DNA of 64,000 bases from Chakrabartyella piscis (GTDB lineage Bacteria; Bacillota; Clostridia; Lachnospirales; Anaerotignaceae): contig CP092441.1 in NCBI GenBank assembly GCA_030067835.1, positions 3,339,102 to 3,403,101 on the forward strand, in the 5' to 3' direction. Of this stretch, positions 26,300-34,321 are shown piece by piece. A program made the position numbers and the translations under genes. The notes under the pieces are model-generated. The model did no database searches, was not told the origin of the DNA, and was given only the letters and a program-made list of their open reading frames with translations. How positions within the stretch are numbered: position 1 is the stretch's first letter; each line of letters opens with the position of its first letter.

Positions 26300-28559
26300 T
26301 TGTTTCCACCTTCGTTTCTTCCGTTGTTTCTGCTACTGTTTCTTGTGTTTCTTCTACGGTTTCTGCTTCTTTTTTCGCTTCTTCCTCTTTTTTGGCTTCT
26401 TCTGCTTTTCTAGCTTCTTCTGCCTTTTGTGCCGCTTCCACTTCTTTTTCTGCTTGGATTTTGGCACGTGCTTCTTGTTTCACCTGATCCACTTCTTCTT
26501 GTTTTGGATAGCTGACACGTTCATGATACATACCATGGAACACCTTCATAAAAGCAGCTTGAATCACTTGGATTTCGCTCAAAGTCAAGTTGCTATCATC
26601 CAATTGTCCATCATCCATTTTATCTTTGATCAAACCTTTCATTGCAACTTCTGCTTCTGCCAAGGTTTTGCCACTGCCAAGCATTGCACGCATAGCCGCT
26701 TCCACCACGTCTGCAAGCATGACCACTGCCGATTCTCGACCTTTTGGAATACGCCCCATATAGCGATAGTCCATTTCATCCACGTTTTCAGCACCATATT
26801 CTTTCATGGCTTTGAAATAGAAATATTTCACTAGGCTTGTACCGTGATGTTCTTCAATAAAGGCTGAAACTGCTGTTGGCAATTTATATTCCTTAGCCAG
26901 TTCCATACCATTTTTTGTATGTCTTGTGATGATATGTGCACTTTCCAATGGGCTCATATCGTCATGTGGGTTATGTCCTGATTGATTTTCTGCAAAGAAC
27001 ATGGGATATTTCAGCTTTCCAACATCGTGATAGTATGCACCCGCTCTTGCCAATGCACCATTGCCACCAATTTCATAAACCGCTGTTTCTGCCAAATTTG
27101 CAACCAACAAACAGTGGTGATATGTACCTGGTGCTTCAATCATCAATCGTTTCAACAATTCGTTATTTGGATTGGTCAATTCTGCCAAACGCAAAGGTGT
27201 ATTGATTTCAAATGTGGTTTCCCAAAATGGTAAGCTACCCATTGCCACAATGACAACCATCATACTGGTGAATGCACCACAAGCCACTTTCACCAAAAGG
27301 CTACCATCTATGCTTGTCCCAAAGAACAAATGGAGTGCCAAGGTGGTAATCACAGAAACCATTGCCATTGCCAAGGCAACCGCCATAATATTAGAACGTT
27401 TCTTTGTTTTTTGGATGATGATAGCGCCAAAAGCACCCAAAACAAAGGTATAGAGCAATATTTCCAAGTTGCCATAAAACATCAAACAAGCCAGAAATGC
27501 AAAGAATCCATTGAGCAAAATTGCCAATCTTCTACCAATGAGCAAGCTGACCAGCACTGCAAATATGGACACTGGAATCAAAGTATAATACGCCACACTT
27601 TGCATTGCCCACAGGAACAAAAGACCAATGCTATAGCACACAAACAAAATGCTCATTTCCTTTGGTTCCAAAACGCCACCCTTTGGATGCCATCTAAAGA
27701 ATAGGAACACTGCGCCAAATGCCAATGCCAACAACATAAATCCACCCACCATCAAATTCAGGTTGGTTTCCAAGCTGCCACTGCCCACTAAGCCCAATGT
27801 CACCAATTTTTCATACATTTCTTCTGTGACGATTTCACCTTCACCCAAGACTTTTTGGTTTTTCAGGATTTGTACATCATCAACTTCATTTCTCTTTTCT
27901 TCTTTTGCCAATTCCATGGCTTCTTCATCCAACACAAGGTTTGGTTCCATTGCTGCCACCACAATGACATATCCCATATCTTGCAAACTATCAGACCAAG
28001 AAGTTTGACTCAAAGCGATGTAAGCAGTGTCTTTGCCTTCTTCCAATTCATCTGCTGAAAGTCCTTCGCTATAAATTTGATGGAGCACATCCACACAATT
28101 TTCTCCAAACACAATTTGATTGTATCTGGATAGGGTTTCAAATGCTGCCAAGTGTCTACTTTCCAAGGTTATGGGCAGTGCCAAAGAAATTTCTTGCACC
28201 ACATCATAAAAAACTTCTTCTTCCTCCAAGGTAAGCAAAGCATTGCGCAAAGATTCAAACACATCATTGACTTGTTGGGTTGTGGTTTGCTCCACCACCG
28301 AATCAATTTTGTAGATGGGTCCAACGCTATTGGCTGCTGCTGTTCGAAGCTTTTCTGTAGCCGCTTCGTCAATGGTATCCTCTTGTGCAATGTAGTCTTT
28401 GGTGGCAACACTGCCCACTTCCACCGCTTCCAAGTCCGTTTGATATGCACTGCTACAAACCATAATCACCGACACCAAAAATGCCACACCAAGCAAAACC
28501 CATTTTTGGTATTCTTTAAAACCGGTTTCGTTTCTCTTTTCCTTTGTCAAATCTGCCAC
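26283..28559 (-). CDS. pgpH: Membrane HD-domain phosphohydrolase (7TMR-HD, PgpH/YqfF)
   Basis: A protein of about 758 residues. It has one N-terminal helix (about 22-42) and an extracellular 7TMR-HDED domain. Seven transmembrane helices (about 265-455) lead to a cytoplasmic HD domain with YHHCLLVANLAE, YYHDVGKLKYPMFF and EHHGTSLVKYFY. PgpH-type enzymes hydrolyse c-di-AMP. The C terminus extends in a Lys/Glu/Ala-rich coiled coil of about 65 residues, longer than in Bacillus. I favour the GTG at 28559, eight bases after GGAG; the GTG at 28568 overlaps the SD. It overlaps phoH by 44 bases. Confidence 0.94.
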   Translation of the reverse strand: MADLTKEKRNETGFKEYQKWVLLGVAFLVSVIMVCSSAYQTDLEAVEVGSVATKDYIAQEDTIDEAATEKLRTAAANSVGPIYKIDSVVEQTTTQQVNDVFESLRNALLTLEEEEVFYDVVQEISLALPITLESRHLAAFETLSRYNQIVFGENCVDVLHQIYSEGLSADELEEGKDTAYIALSQTSWSDSLQDMGYVIVVAAMEPNLVLDEEAMELAKEEKRNEVDDVQILKNQKVLGEGEIVTEEMYEKLVTLGLVGSGSLETNLNLMVGGFMLLALAFGAVFLFFRWHPKGGVLEPKEMSILFVCYSIGLLFLWAMQSVAYYTLIPVSIFAVLVSLLIGRRLAILLNGFFAFLACLMFYGNLEILLYTFVLGAFGAIIIQKTKKRSNIMAVALAMAMVSVITTLALHLFFGTSIDGSLLVKVACGAFTSMMVVIVAMGSLPFWETTFEINTPLRLAELTNPNNELLKRLMIEAPGTYHHCLLVANLAETAVYEIGGNGALARAGAYYHDVGKLKYPMFFAENQSGHNPHDDMSPLESAHIITRHTKNGMELAKEYKLPTAVSAFIEEHHGTSLVKYFYFKAMKEYGAENVDEMDYRYMGRIPKGRESAVVMLADVVEAAMRAMLGSGKTLAEAEVAMKGLIKDKMDDGQLDDSNLTLSEIQVIQAAFMKVFHGMYHERVSYPKQEEVDQVKQEARAKIQAEKEVEAAQKAEEARKAEEAKKEEEAKKEAETVEETQETVAETTEETKVETNDDTH

Positions 28560-29550
28560 CTGTGTCACTCCTTGCTACTCTATTCGCTCCACGTTTCACT
28601 TCTCTTTTCGTATCGCTTTGTTTCTTCTTTTCATGTGTTTCATATGCCATAATGATTCGTTGCACCAAAGGATGACGCACCACATCTTGGTTGGTTAGGG
28701 TAATCATACCAATGCCCTCTACACCAGAAAGAATTTTGGTGGATTCCAACAAGCCAGAACGTTTGCCATCACCCAAGTCGATTTGGGTCACATCCCCTGT
28801 GATAACTGCTTGGGAACCATATCCAATACGTGTCAAAAACATCTTCATTTGCTCTGGTGTGGTATTTTGTGCTTCATCCAACACAATGAATGCATTGTCC
28901 AAGGTTCTACCACGCATATAAGCAAGAGGTGCCACTTCAATTGCACCACGTTCCATATTTTTATGGAAATTGTCAGCACCCATAATTTCATACAACGCAT
29001 CATACAAAGGTCTTAGGTATGGGTCTACCTTAGATTGCAAATCCCCAGGCAAAAAGCCCAACTTTTCACCAGCTTCAATGGCTGGTCTGGTCAAAATGAT
29101 ACGATTCACTTCGTTATTTTTAAAAGCAGTGATTGCCATTGCCATTGCCAGATAGGTTTTACCTGTACCTGCTGGTCCAACACCAAATACCACTGTATTC
29201 TTTTTGATTAAATCCACATATTTCTTTTGTCCAATGGTTTTGGCTTTCAGTGGTCTGCCATTTGCAGTCAAACAAATCAAATCACTGTGGAGTTTTTCCA
29301 TTTCTTCCAAATCCATATCGTCTGCTGTGGAAATGAGATAATTGAGGCTTTGTTCTGTGATGGGTTCCCCCTTCTTTGCCATGTCTGCCAATGCTTTTAG
29401 TACATTCCAAGCACGCATGGTGTTTTTCGTTGCACCAGATACCTTCACATCATCCCCATGATTGACAATTTTTACATTACAAACCATTTCGATTTTACGA
29501 ATGTTTCCATCAAATTGACCGAATACAGCCAACATAACTTCATTCTCCAT
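28516..29550 (-). CDS. PhoH family ATPase / RNA helicase-like protein
   Basis: About 344 residues. It has an N-terminal KH-like region (LAVFGQFDGNIRKIEMVCNV) and a PhoH P-loop domain with GPAGTGKTYLAMAMA (about 137-151), LPGDLQSKVDPYLRPLYDAL and VLDEAQNTTPEQMKMFLTRIG. A basic, Ser/Arg/Lys-rich tail follows. Three in-frame ATGs (29589, 29550, 29535) overlap the end of yqfD. MENEVMLAVFG aligns best with the family, but 29535 has the best SD spacing, so the start is uncertain within 18 codons. The order yqfC-yqfD-phoH-pgpH-ybeY is conserved. Confidence 0.94.
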   Translation of the reverse strand: MENEVMLAVFGQFDGNIRKIEMVCNVKIVNHGDDVKVSGATKNTMRAWNVLKALADMAKKGEPITEQSLNYLISTADDMDLEEMEKLHSDLICLTANGRPLKAKTIGQKKYVDLIKKNTVVFGVGPAGTGKTYLAMAMAITAFKNNEVNRIILTRPAIEAGEKLGFLPGDLQSKVDPYLRPLYDALYEIMGADNFHKNMERGAIEVAPLAYMRGRTLDNAFIVLDEAQNTTPEQMKMFLTRIGYGSQAVITGDVTQIDLGDGKRSGLLESTKILSGVEGIGMITLTNQDVVRHPLVQRIIMAYETHEKKKQSDTKREVKRGANRVARSDTGGRFDKGKEKRNRF

Positions 29551-30787
29551 TTGCAATGTTTTCTCCATTTGTGCCATTTGCACCAGCATCCCATCCTTTC
29601 ATCACTGTGGCAGTTTTGCCTGCACCAATTTCCTCTATTGTCACAACAATGGCTTCACCTTTCACAGAATCATCCAATTCTGTATACAAAATGTCCATCA
29701 TCTCTATTGTACCACGAGTTTGCAATATATTCTCTGCTTTTTTTGTAATTTTTTCATCTATTTTTTTCTTTGCTTCGTCAATGGACCATGTTTTTTCTTC
29801 CAAAGTGTAGGAATGATAGGATTCTTTGGCAATTCCAATGGGTAACGAGAAGTCTCCAAGGGATATCCATTTTGTATACACTTCTTGTATGGCAAAGGTT
29901 CCCTCCATTTTGGGTTGGAGCAAATCCACTTCTGCATCTCCAAAATACAGAAGGTAATTGTCCTTTTGTAGGTCTGTTTCCCTTTGTTCTATGTAGGTCA
30001 AATCCAATTCTTCTGTGTGGTACTGCCAAGTTCTGGCTTGGATGCTGCCTTCTGCATGGACATATTCCACCCACCCATCTTCTCCTTCTAACCCCAGTTG
30101 GATTTCTGATGAGATGAGGATATCGCCAGTTTTGACCACATCGCCAATTGCAACCATTGGTGTGCCACGTTCTGCTGTAATTTGTACCACAACCCCATCC
30201 TTTGTGGCAACCACATCTGTTGGAATATCCTTGTCAATCAATTCCACTTTTTCTATGGTTTCTGTCAGTTTGATGGTGGCATTGGTGCCTTTTATGCCAA
30301 CACTGACCCATGAAATATCTGGAAATTCCACAAGCAAAGCCTTTGTAATCTCTTCTGTAGAGATGTTTCTTTTCCAATTGGCAGGTGACAAACCCAATTC
30401 TTTGCAATACTCCAAAATATCCTCTTGTGAAATGCGTTCATTGCCTTCTACAGAAACCACCCAAACAAAGGATGATAACACATATAACATGCAAGCAAAT
30501 ACCAAACAGCCAACACCCAAAACTTCACGTCCACGAAACCGATGAAGTAGAGCAGGCAAGCCACCATATTCCACCGATTCCAAATGGCAACCCACACGTT
30601 GGATGGCATCTTCCAAGATAGGCAAGTCCTTTTTGGGCAATCGCAAAGAAACACCAACACCCTTCCAAGCCACATCAAAAACGTATACCCCTTTGTAAGA
30701 AAGGATGTTCAATAGACGTTCTGTGCCAAAACCTGTGACTTTGATTTTTGCAGATCCAAATAGAAAATACCAAATTGCCAAGAACAA
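29540..30787 (-). CDS. yqfD: Sporulation protein YqfD
   Basis: A 415-residue membrane-anchored sporulation protein. The N-terminal part (FLFGSAKIKVTGFGTERLLN) precedes a transmembrane segment at about residues 70-92. The extracytoplasmic region contains DILEYCKELGLSPANWKRNI and VEGNERIS, as in YqfD/SpoIV-type proteins. The true start is very probably TTG at 30787, seven bases after a perfect AGGAGGTGAT. The frame stays open for another 23 codons to an ATG at 30856, but that extension is encoded by a REP hairpin. Mutants of the Bacillus gene affect spore coat/cortex formation; the mechanism is unclear. Confidence 0.92.
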   Translation of the reverse strand: MFLAIWYFLFGSAKIKVTGFGTERLLNILSYKGVYVFDVAWKGVGVSLRLPKKDLPILEDAIQRVGCHLESVEYGGLPALLHRFRGREVLGVGCLVFACMLYVLSSFVWVVSVEGNERISQEDILEYCKELGLSPANWKRNISTEEITKALLVEFPDISWVSVGIKGTNATIKLTETIEKVELIDKDIPTDVVATKDGVVVQITAERGTPMVAIGDVVKTGDILISSEIQLGLEGEDGWVEYVHAEGSIQARTWQYHTEELDLTYIEQRETDLQKDNYLLYFGDAEVDLLQPKMEGTFAIQEVYTKWISLGDFSLPIGIAKESYHSYTLEEKTWSIDEAKKKIDEKITKKAENILQTRGTIEMMDILYTELDDSVKGEAIVVTIEEIGAGKTATVMKGWDAGANGTNGENIANGE

Positions 30788-30892
30788 GAAATCACCTCCT
30801 GAAGATGATGGTGTGCTGCGGGTGGATATGGAATCCCCCCTACGATGTTGCATCATTTTTTATTGCACTATATATAAAACCAAAAATCTTTT

Positions 30893-31039
30893 TTCTTTTA
30901 GCGTCGCAGACTTTTATCCGCAGACGGAATCGCATTTCGTCGAGGACAAAAGCGATTTCTAGGTGCTTTGTAAAAGCACTTGCACGAGGAAATCGTCTTT
31001 TCTACCTATGACCACAACTTGAAATCCTGATTTCAAGTT
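30893..31039. repeat. M-type structured element, copy 1 (between yqfC and yqfD)
   Basis: This 147-bp element has hairpins AACTTGAAATcaggATTTCAAGTT (just after the yqfC stop, minus strand), GTGCTTTTACAAAGCAC and GACGAAAT/ATTCCGTC, and a GTCTGCG-repeat end. Copy 2 lies at 34169-34317. Most loops and spacers are identical between copies, while two stems differ by paired, compensatory changes. It lies inside the yqfC-yqfD operon. Confidence 0.8.
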
Positions 31040-31045
31040 AACGTA

Positions 31046-31309
31046 TTACATCAAAAATGAAACACTGCCAATGACACCACAAATCACCAACAAATCGCTT
31101 GTCAATTGCTTCAAATGCAAATCCCTACCATGTATGACACAATCACCGACTTTGGTGCCAATGCGTATGGTTTCTTCGCTATAGGAAATGATACCCTTAT
31201 GGTTTTCAATGGTCACTTCTTCTTTGCCCACTATGGTAAATAAAGGTAGATTCAAAACCACTTCTTTGGGCAATTCTAGTTTTTCAATTACATTGCGTCT
31301 GACTCCCAT
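31046..31309 (-). CDS. yqfC: Sporulation protein YqfC
   Basis: An 87-residue protein of the YabP/YqfC family. NVIEKLELPKEVVLNLPLFTIVGKEEVTIENHKGIISYSEETIRI gives the conserved beta-rich core. YqfC is made under sigmaE control with YqfD in Bacillus. Its stop is followed after four bases by the M element, and yqfD starts 258 bases on. GGTGG lies just before the ATG. Confidence 0.9.
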   Translation of the reverse strand: MGVRRNVIEKLELPKEVVLNLPLFTIVGKEEVTIENHKGIISYSEETIRIGTKVGDCVIHGRDLHLKQLTSDLLVICGVIGSVSFLM

Positions 31310-31383
31310 GTTGCCACCACCTTTTTTTGTCTATTGATAGGATATGCAATAAAAGAGGTATCCATGAATTGATTTTCTTTTGG
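31310..31383. other. Short gap before the toxin-antitoxin region
   Basis: AT-rich sequence upstream of yqfC. It probably contains the minus-strand yqfC promoter, but no clear sigmaE or sigmaA boxes could be fixed by eye. Confidence 0.3.
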
Positions 31384-31457
31384 ACAATAAAAAACACCCT
31401 TCCTTTGTGATCAGGAAAGATGTGCTTTACAAATTTGATGGTGTATGCTATATTTTA
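31384..31457 (+). repeat. 74-bp direct repeat carrying a promoter, copy 1 (copy 2 at 31709-31780)
   Basis: CAATAAAAAACACCCTTCC and the following 50 bases recur with a single change at 31709-31780. Each copy contains the promoter TTTACA-17-TATATT (31426-31454 and 31749-31777). The sequences diverge immediately after the -10 box, so two different short RNAs are driven by the same promoter module. Confidence 0.85.
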
Positions 31458-31460
31458 TGT

Positions 31461-31540
31461 AATAGGATTGCTGTTTTTGACGAGGCAGCCAGTCCAAAAG
31501 GGTGTGACCGTCTAACGTTTGTTAGGCGGTCGTTTTATTT
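31461..31540 (+). ncRNA. Probable type I antitoxin RNA 1
   Basis: An RNA of about 80 nt from the copy-1 promoter. It ends at the terminator hairpin GACCGTCTAACgtttGTTAGGCGGTC (31506-31531) plus GTTTTATTT. Its 3' part is complementary to the stop codon and 3' end of the convergent 25-codon toxin-like gene. This is the same geometry as TxpA/RatA and BsrG/SR4 pairs. Confidence 0.65.
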
Positions 31541-31612
31541 CTTGTATCTACACAAGGAAATAATTCCTATAACTACCAAACAGAACGAAAATAATTCTGA
31601 GTATGTAACCAC
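31535..31612 (-). CDS. Putative holin-like type I toxin peptide, 25 residues
   Basis: The peptide is MVTYSELFSFCLVVIGIISL followed by CRYKK. A short head precedes one transmembrane helix, and the tail is basic; this is the form of small holin-like (Hol_Tox/TxpA-like) toxins. The start is GTG at 31612, eight bases after AAAGGAGG; the ATG at 31618 is too close to the SD. Upstream, TTGTAA-17-TATACT (about 31697-31669) is a good promoter. It is too short for usual ORF callers. Family assignment is from pattern memory; toxicity is inference. Confidence 0.7.
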   Translation of the reverse strand: MVTYSELFSFCLVVIGIISLCRYKK

Positions 31613-31783
31613 AGGCATCACCTCCTTTCACAGGAAGTGACCAACCGCCAAACAGCAATCCATTTCTATAGTATACTATATCCAACAATATTTTACAACA
31701 AGCGCCACAATAAAAAACACCCTTCCTTTGTGATTAGGAAAGATGTGCTTTACAAATTTGATGGTGTATGCTATATTTTAGCT

Positions 31784-31875
31784 AAGTAGGAAACCGCCAC
31801 AAGTGGTGACCTTCATTTTGTTAAACTACCTGTTCAACTCGGTGAAAAGTTCTATGACAGGTAGTTATTTTTTTG
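31784..31875 (+). ncRNA. Second short RNA from the duplicated promoter
   Basis: This RNA starts after the copy-2 promoter. It ends at a strong terminator: AACTACCTGT/ACAGGTAGTT arms (31824-31866) followed by ATTTTTTT. It contains AACCGCC, complementary to GGCGGTT in the 5' leader of the toxin-like mRNA. It could therefore be a second antisense regulator, or the antitoxin of a lost partner gene. Confidence 0.6.
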
Positions 31876-32035
31876 TCTAAATGTAGGGGTTGATGCCCAC
31901 ATCGACCCAAATGCAATATCCAATAACCATAGCAATACAAATAGCCACATAACAAATGTAGGGGTGACCCTATGTGGTCGCCCGCAATGAAAAACCATAG
32001 AAACACCTATTGCAAAAACAATCGCCAATTAAAAA
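31876..32035. repeat. REP hairpins downstream of the small RNA
   Basis: REP hairpins lie at about 31883-31910 and 31958-31985. A minus-strand frame across them codes for several hydrophobic residues (AIVFAIG... and MWLFVLLWLLDIAFG) and might be a REP-disrupted relic of a second toxin peptide. I do not call it a gene. Confidence 0.4.
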
Positions 32036-32074
32036 AGACAAAGACCCGAAGGATGAGTCTCTGTCTTCGTGGCT
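32036..32074 (-). terminator. Intrinsic terminator after the ABC importer genes
   Basis: On the minus strand, AAGACAGAGACtcatccttcggGTCTTTGTCTT is followed by TTTTAATT. Between it and the ATPase stop lie three more hairpins (GAGGCGctTCtGCCTC, GAGGGAGCtgctCCCTC, GTGGCgtaaGCCAC) of unknown purpose at 32075-32140. Confidence 0.88.
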
Positions 32075-32157
32075 TACGCCACTTGAAATGGGATGAGGGA
32101 GCAGCTCCCTCTGGGAGAGTGAGGCAGAAGCGCCTCAATTTGATAATAACAATGTCA

Positions 32158-32952
32158 TCAACTGAGCAGCGCTCGGTCACTTGCAAATTCGCTACCGCTT
32201 GCCACAGAGAATTTCTGCAACAAATCTTCCACTGTCAGTTTCTTTTTGTCTTCTCCTTCAATATCAAGGATGACTTTACCATTGCCCATCATAATCAAAC
32301 GATTGCCATGAGCGATGGCATCTTTCATGTTATGTGTGACCATCAAAGCGGTCAAACCATTTTCTGTAATGATTTTTTCTGATAATTCCAATACCTTTGC
32401 AGCTGTTTTAGGGTCCAAAGCTGCTGTATGTTCATCCAAAAGCAAGAGTTTTGGTTTTTGGAGTGTTGCCATCAAAAGTGTCAACGCTTGTCTTTGACCA
32501 CCAGAAAGCAAGCCTACTTTACTACGCATTCTAGTTTCCAAGCCTAAGTCAAGTGTTTTCAAGAGTTCTTTATAGAGTTCACGTTCTTTGGAAGTGATTC
32601 CCCAAGACAAACCACGTTTTTTGCCACGTCTATAAGCGATTGCAAGGTTTTCTTCAATTTCCATATCTGTTGCAGTACCCATCATAGGGTCTTGGAACAC
32701 ACGTCCCAAATATTCTGCTCTTTTGTATTCTGGCAAGTTGGTTACATCTACGCCATCGATGATGATTTCCCCAGAATCCACAGCCCAAGCACCAGAAATG
32801 GCATTCAGCATAGTGGATTTACCAGCGCCATTACCACCGATGATGGTTACAAAATCCCCTGGTTTCAAAGTCAAATTCAAGCCATCCAAAGCCACTTTTT
32901 CATTTGGAGTGCCAATATTGAAGGTTTTTCTAATGTTTTGTAATTTAAGCAT
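32158..32952 (-). CDS. ABC importer ATP-binding protein (partner of the PF04392-type binding protein)
   Basis: A 264-residue cytoplasmic ATPase. Walker A is GGNGAGKST (about 38-46), the signature is LLSGGQRQAL, and Walker B is LLLLDEHTAALDP. This is the COG1101 type, which accompanies COG4120 permeases and COG2984 binding proteins; characterised members such as TrpXYZ transport tryptophan or related aromatic compounds. The ATG overlaps the permease stop (ATGCTTAA), indicating translational coupling. The substrate here is unknown. Confidence 0.93.
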   Translation of the reverse strand: MLKLQNIRKTFNIGTPNEKVALDGLNLTLKPGDFVTIIGGNGAGKSTMLNAISGAWAVDSGEIIIDGVDVTNLPEYKRAEYLGRVFQDPMMGTATDMEIEENLAIAYRRGKKRGLSWGITSKERELYKELLKTLDLGLETRMRSKVGLLSGGQRQALTLLMATLQKPKLLLLDEHTAALDPKTAAKVLELSEKIITENGLTALMVTHNMKDAIAHGNRLIMMGNGKVILDIEGEDKKKLTVEDLLQKFSVASGSEFASDRALLS

Positions 32953-33844
32953 TTGATTTACCTCCTCTTTTTTGTTTCATCAAATATTGTCCACGCATAT
33001 AAGGTACTGCCAAGAAGATGGCTACGATCAATGCACTAACCAGTTTCAAGTCGGTTGTGCTCAAGCCAAGTTGCAATACCACTGCGATGATTACAAAGTA
33101 AAGGATAGTACCAAACACAACACCTGTCAAGCGGAATGCAAAATTACGGAAGAATTTACCGAACAAAACTTCGCCAATGATAACGGCTGCCAAACCAATT
33201 ACGATGGCACCACGACCCATATTGACATCTGCATTGCCTTGGTATTGTGCATAAAAAGCACCTGCGATACCCACCAGACCATTGGAGAGCATCAAGCCAA
33301 GAATTTTCATAGAGTTGATATTAATGCCCTGTGCTGCTGACATTTTCTCATTGTTACCAGTTGCACGAATGGCTCTACCTGTTTCAGTACCAAAGAACCA
33401 GTACAAAACACCGATGATAATTGCCACAACAATGACAGAAACGATGATTGCATGTGGAATATCACGCAAAGAAAGGAGCAAATTATATTTATCCACGCTG
33501 ATTGCTTGGTTGGATTTGCCCATAATACGCATATTGACAGAATACAGACCCAATTGGGTTAAAATACCGGATAGAATTGCTGGAATCCCAAACACAACAT
33601 GGAACACAGCTGTTACAAGACCTGCAACCATACCTGCCAGACCTGCGCAAAGTACTGCAATCACAGGGTTTACACCTGCCAACATCAACATAACTGCAAC
33701 AGCGCCACCTGTACAAAGGCTACCGTCAACTGTCAAATCTGCATAGTCCAAAACTTTATAAGTGATATAAACACCGATTGCCAAGATGCCCCAAATCAAA
33801 CCTTGGGCAACTGAGCCTGGCATTGCTTTCATAAATGCTAACAT
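32945..33844 (-). CDS. ABC importer permease
   Basis: A 299-residue membrane protein with eight to nine helices, of the branched-chain-amino-acid-type permease fold (COG4120). QGLIWGILAIGVYITYKVLDYADLTVDGS starts the conserved N-terminal part; GRAIRATGNNEKMSAAQGIN is the cytoplasmic loop that meets the ATPase. The ATG at 33844 has GGAGGGA upstream; the longer frame crosses an I-type repeat and is rejected. The ATPase gene overlaps its stop. Confidence 0.93.
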   Translation of the reverse strand: MLAFMKAMPGSVAQGLIWGILAIGVYITYKVLDYADLTVDGSLCTGGAVAVMLMLAGVNPVIAVLCAGLAGMVAGLVTAVFHVVFGIPAILSGILTQLGLYSVNMRIMGKSNQAISVDKYNLLLSLRDIPHAIIVSVIVVAIIIGVLYWFFGTETGRAIRATGNNEKMSAAQGININSMKILGLMLSNGLVGIAGAFYAQYQGNADVNMGRGAIVIGLAAVIIGEVLFGKFFRNFAFRLTGVVFGTILYFVIIAVVLQLGLSTTDLKLVSALIVAIFLAVPYMRGQYLMKQKRGGKSNA

Positions 33845-34168
33845 AAGTTCCCTCCTTCTAAGGTCAAAGTCAAAATCAAAAGATAAGATCAAAAGATTAA
33901 GACCGTGGACTCTGTCCCAAACCCTGCAAGCGTGCGACGCTTGACCCGATAATAAAAACGTATAATTCCCCATAATCCCAATAGATATCAAATATCTAAA
34001 TATTTCCCTTTGTACCAATTCCCATTTGGTACTACCTTCGTTCCCATTATTGCATAAATACGGGCGCCCACACAGGGACGCCCCTACAATTACAATTGAT
34101 GCTTCATGATTTTGCGTTTTTTGTAAGGTAGAGTCTTGATTCTTCTTAGATCACTAAAACCAATTTCT
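33845..34168. repeat. I-type element and REP hairpin between permease and binding-protein genes
   Basis: An I-type element (about 33860-33955) abuts the permease ribosome site, with GTGGACTCtGTCC-like and CAAGCGtgcgaCGCTTG arms. A REP hairpin lies at about 34062-34090. The ABC operon is thus split by repeats and the M element, and the binding protein may be expressed at a different level. Confidence 0.7.
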
Positions 34169-34317
34169 TTTTCTTTTAGCGTCGCAGACTGAAATCCGCA
34201 GACAGGATTCACTCCTGTCGAGGACAAAAGCGATTTCTAGGTGCTTTGTAAAAGCACTTGCACGAAGAAATCGTCTTTTTCACCTCTGTCTACAACCAGA
34301 AATCCTGATTTCTGGTT
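34169..34317. repeat. M-type structured element, copy 2 (after the binding-protein gene)
   Basis: It is the same family as 30893-31039. Hairpins are AACCAGAAATcaggATTTCTGGTT (five bases after the stop codon, minus strand), GTGCTTTTACAAAGCAC and GACAGGAgtgaaTCCTGTC. Compared with copy 1, TTG/CAA became CAG/CTG in the first stem and ACGGAA-type pairs became ACAGGA-type pairs in the third, preserving pairing. Confidence 0.8.
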
Positions 34318-34321
34318 ATTT

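Noticed and set aside
31821..32006. 61-codon minus-strand frame
   Set aside because: It runs through two REP hairpins and a terminator. Another frame has hydrophobic runs that may be a relic toxin, but not enough to call.
32075..32140. Three consecutive hairpins after the ABC ATPase as a possible riboswitch
   Set aside because: They are downstream of the gene and precede a normal terminator, so they are more likely another repeat or an mRNA 3' structure.
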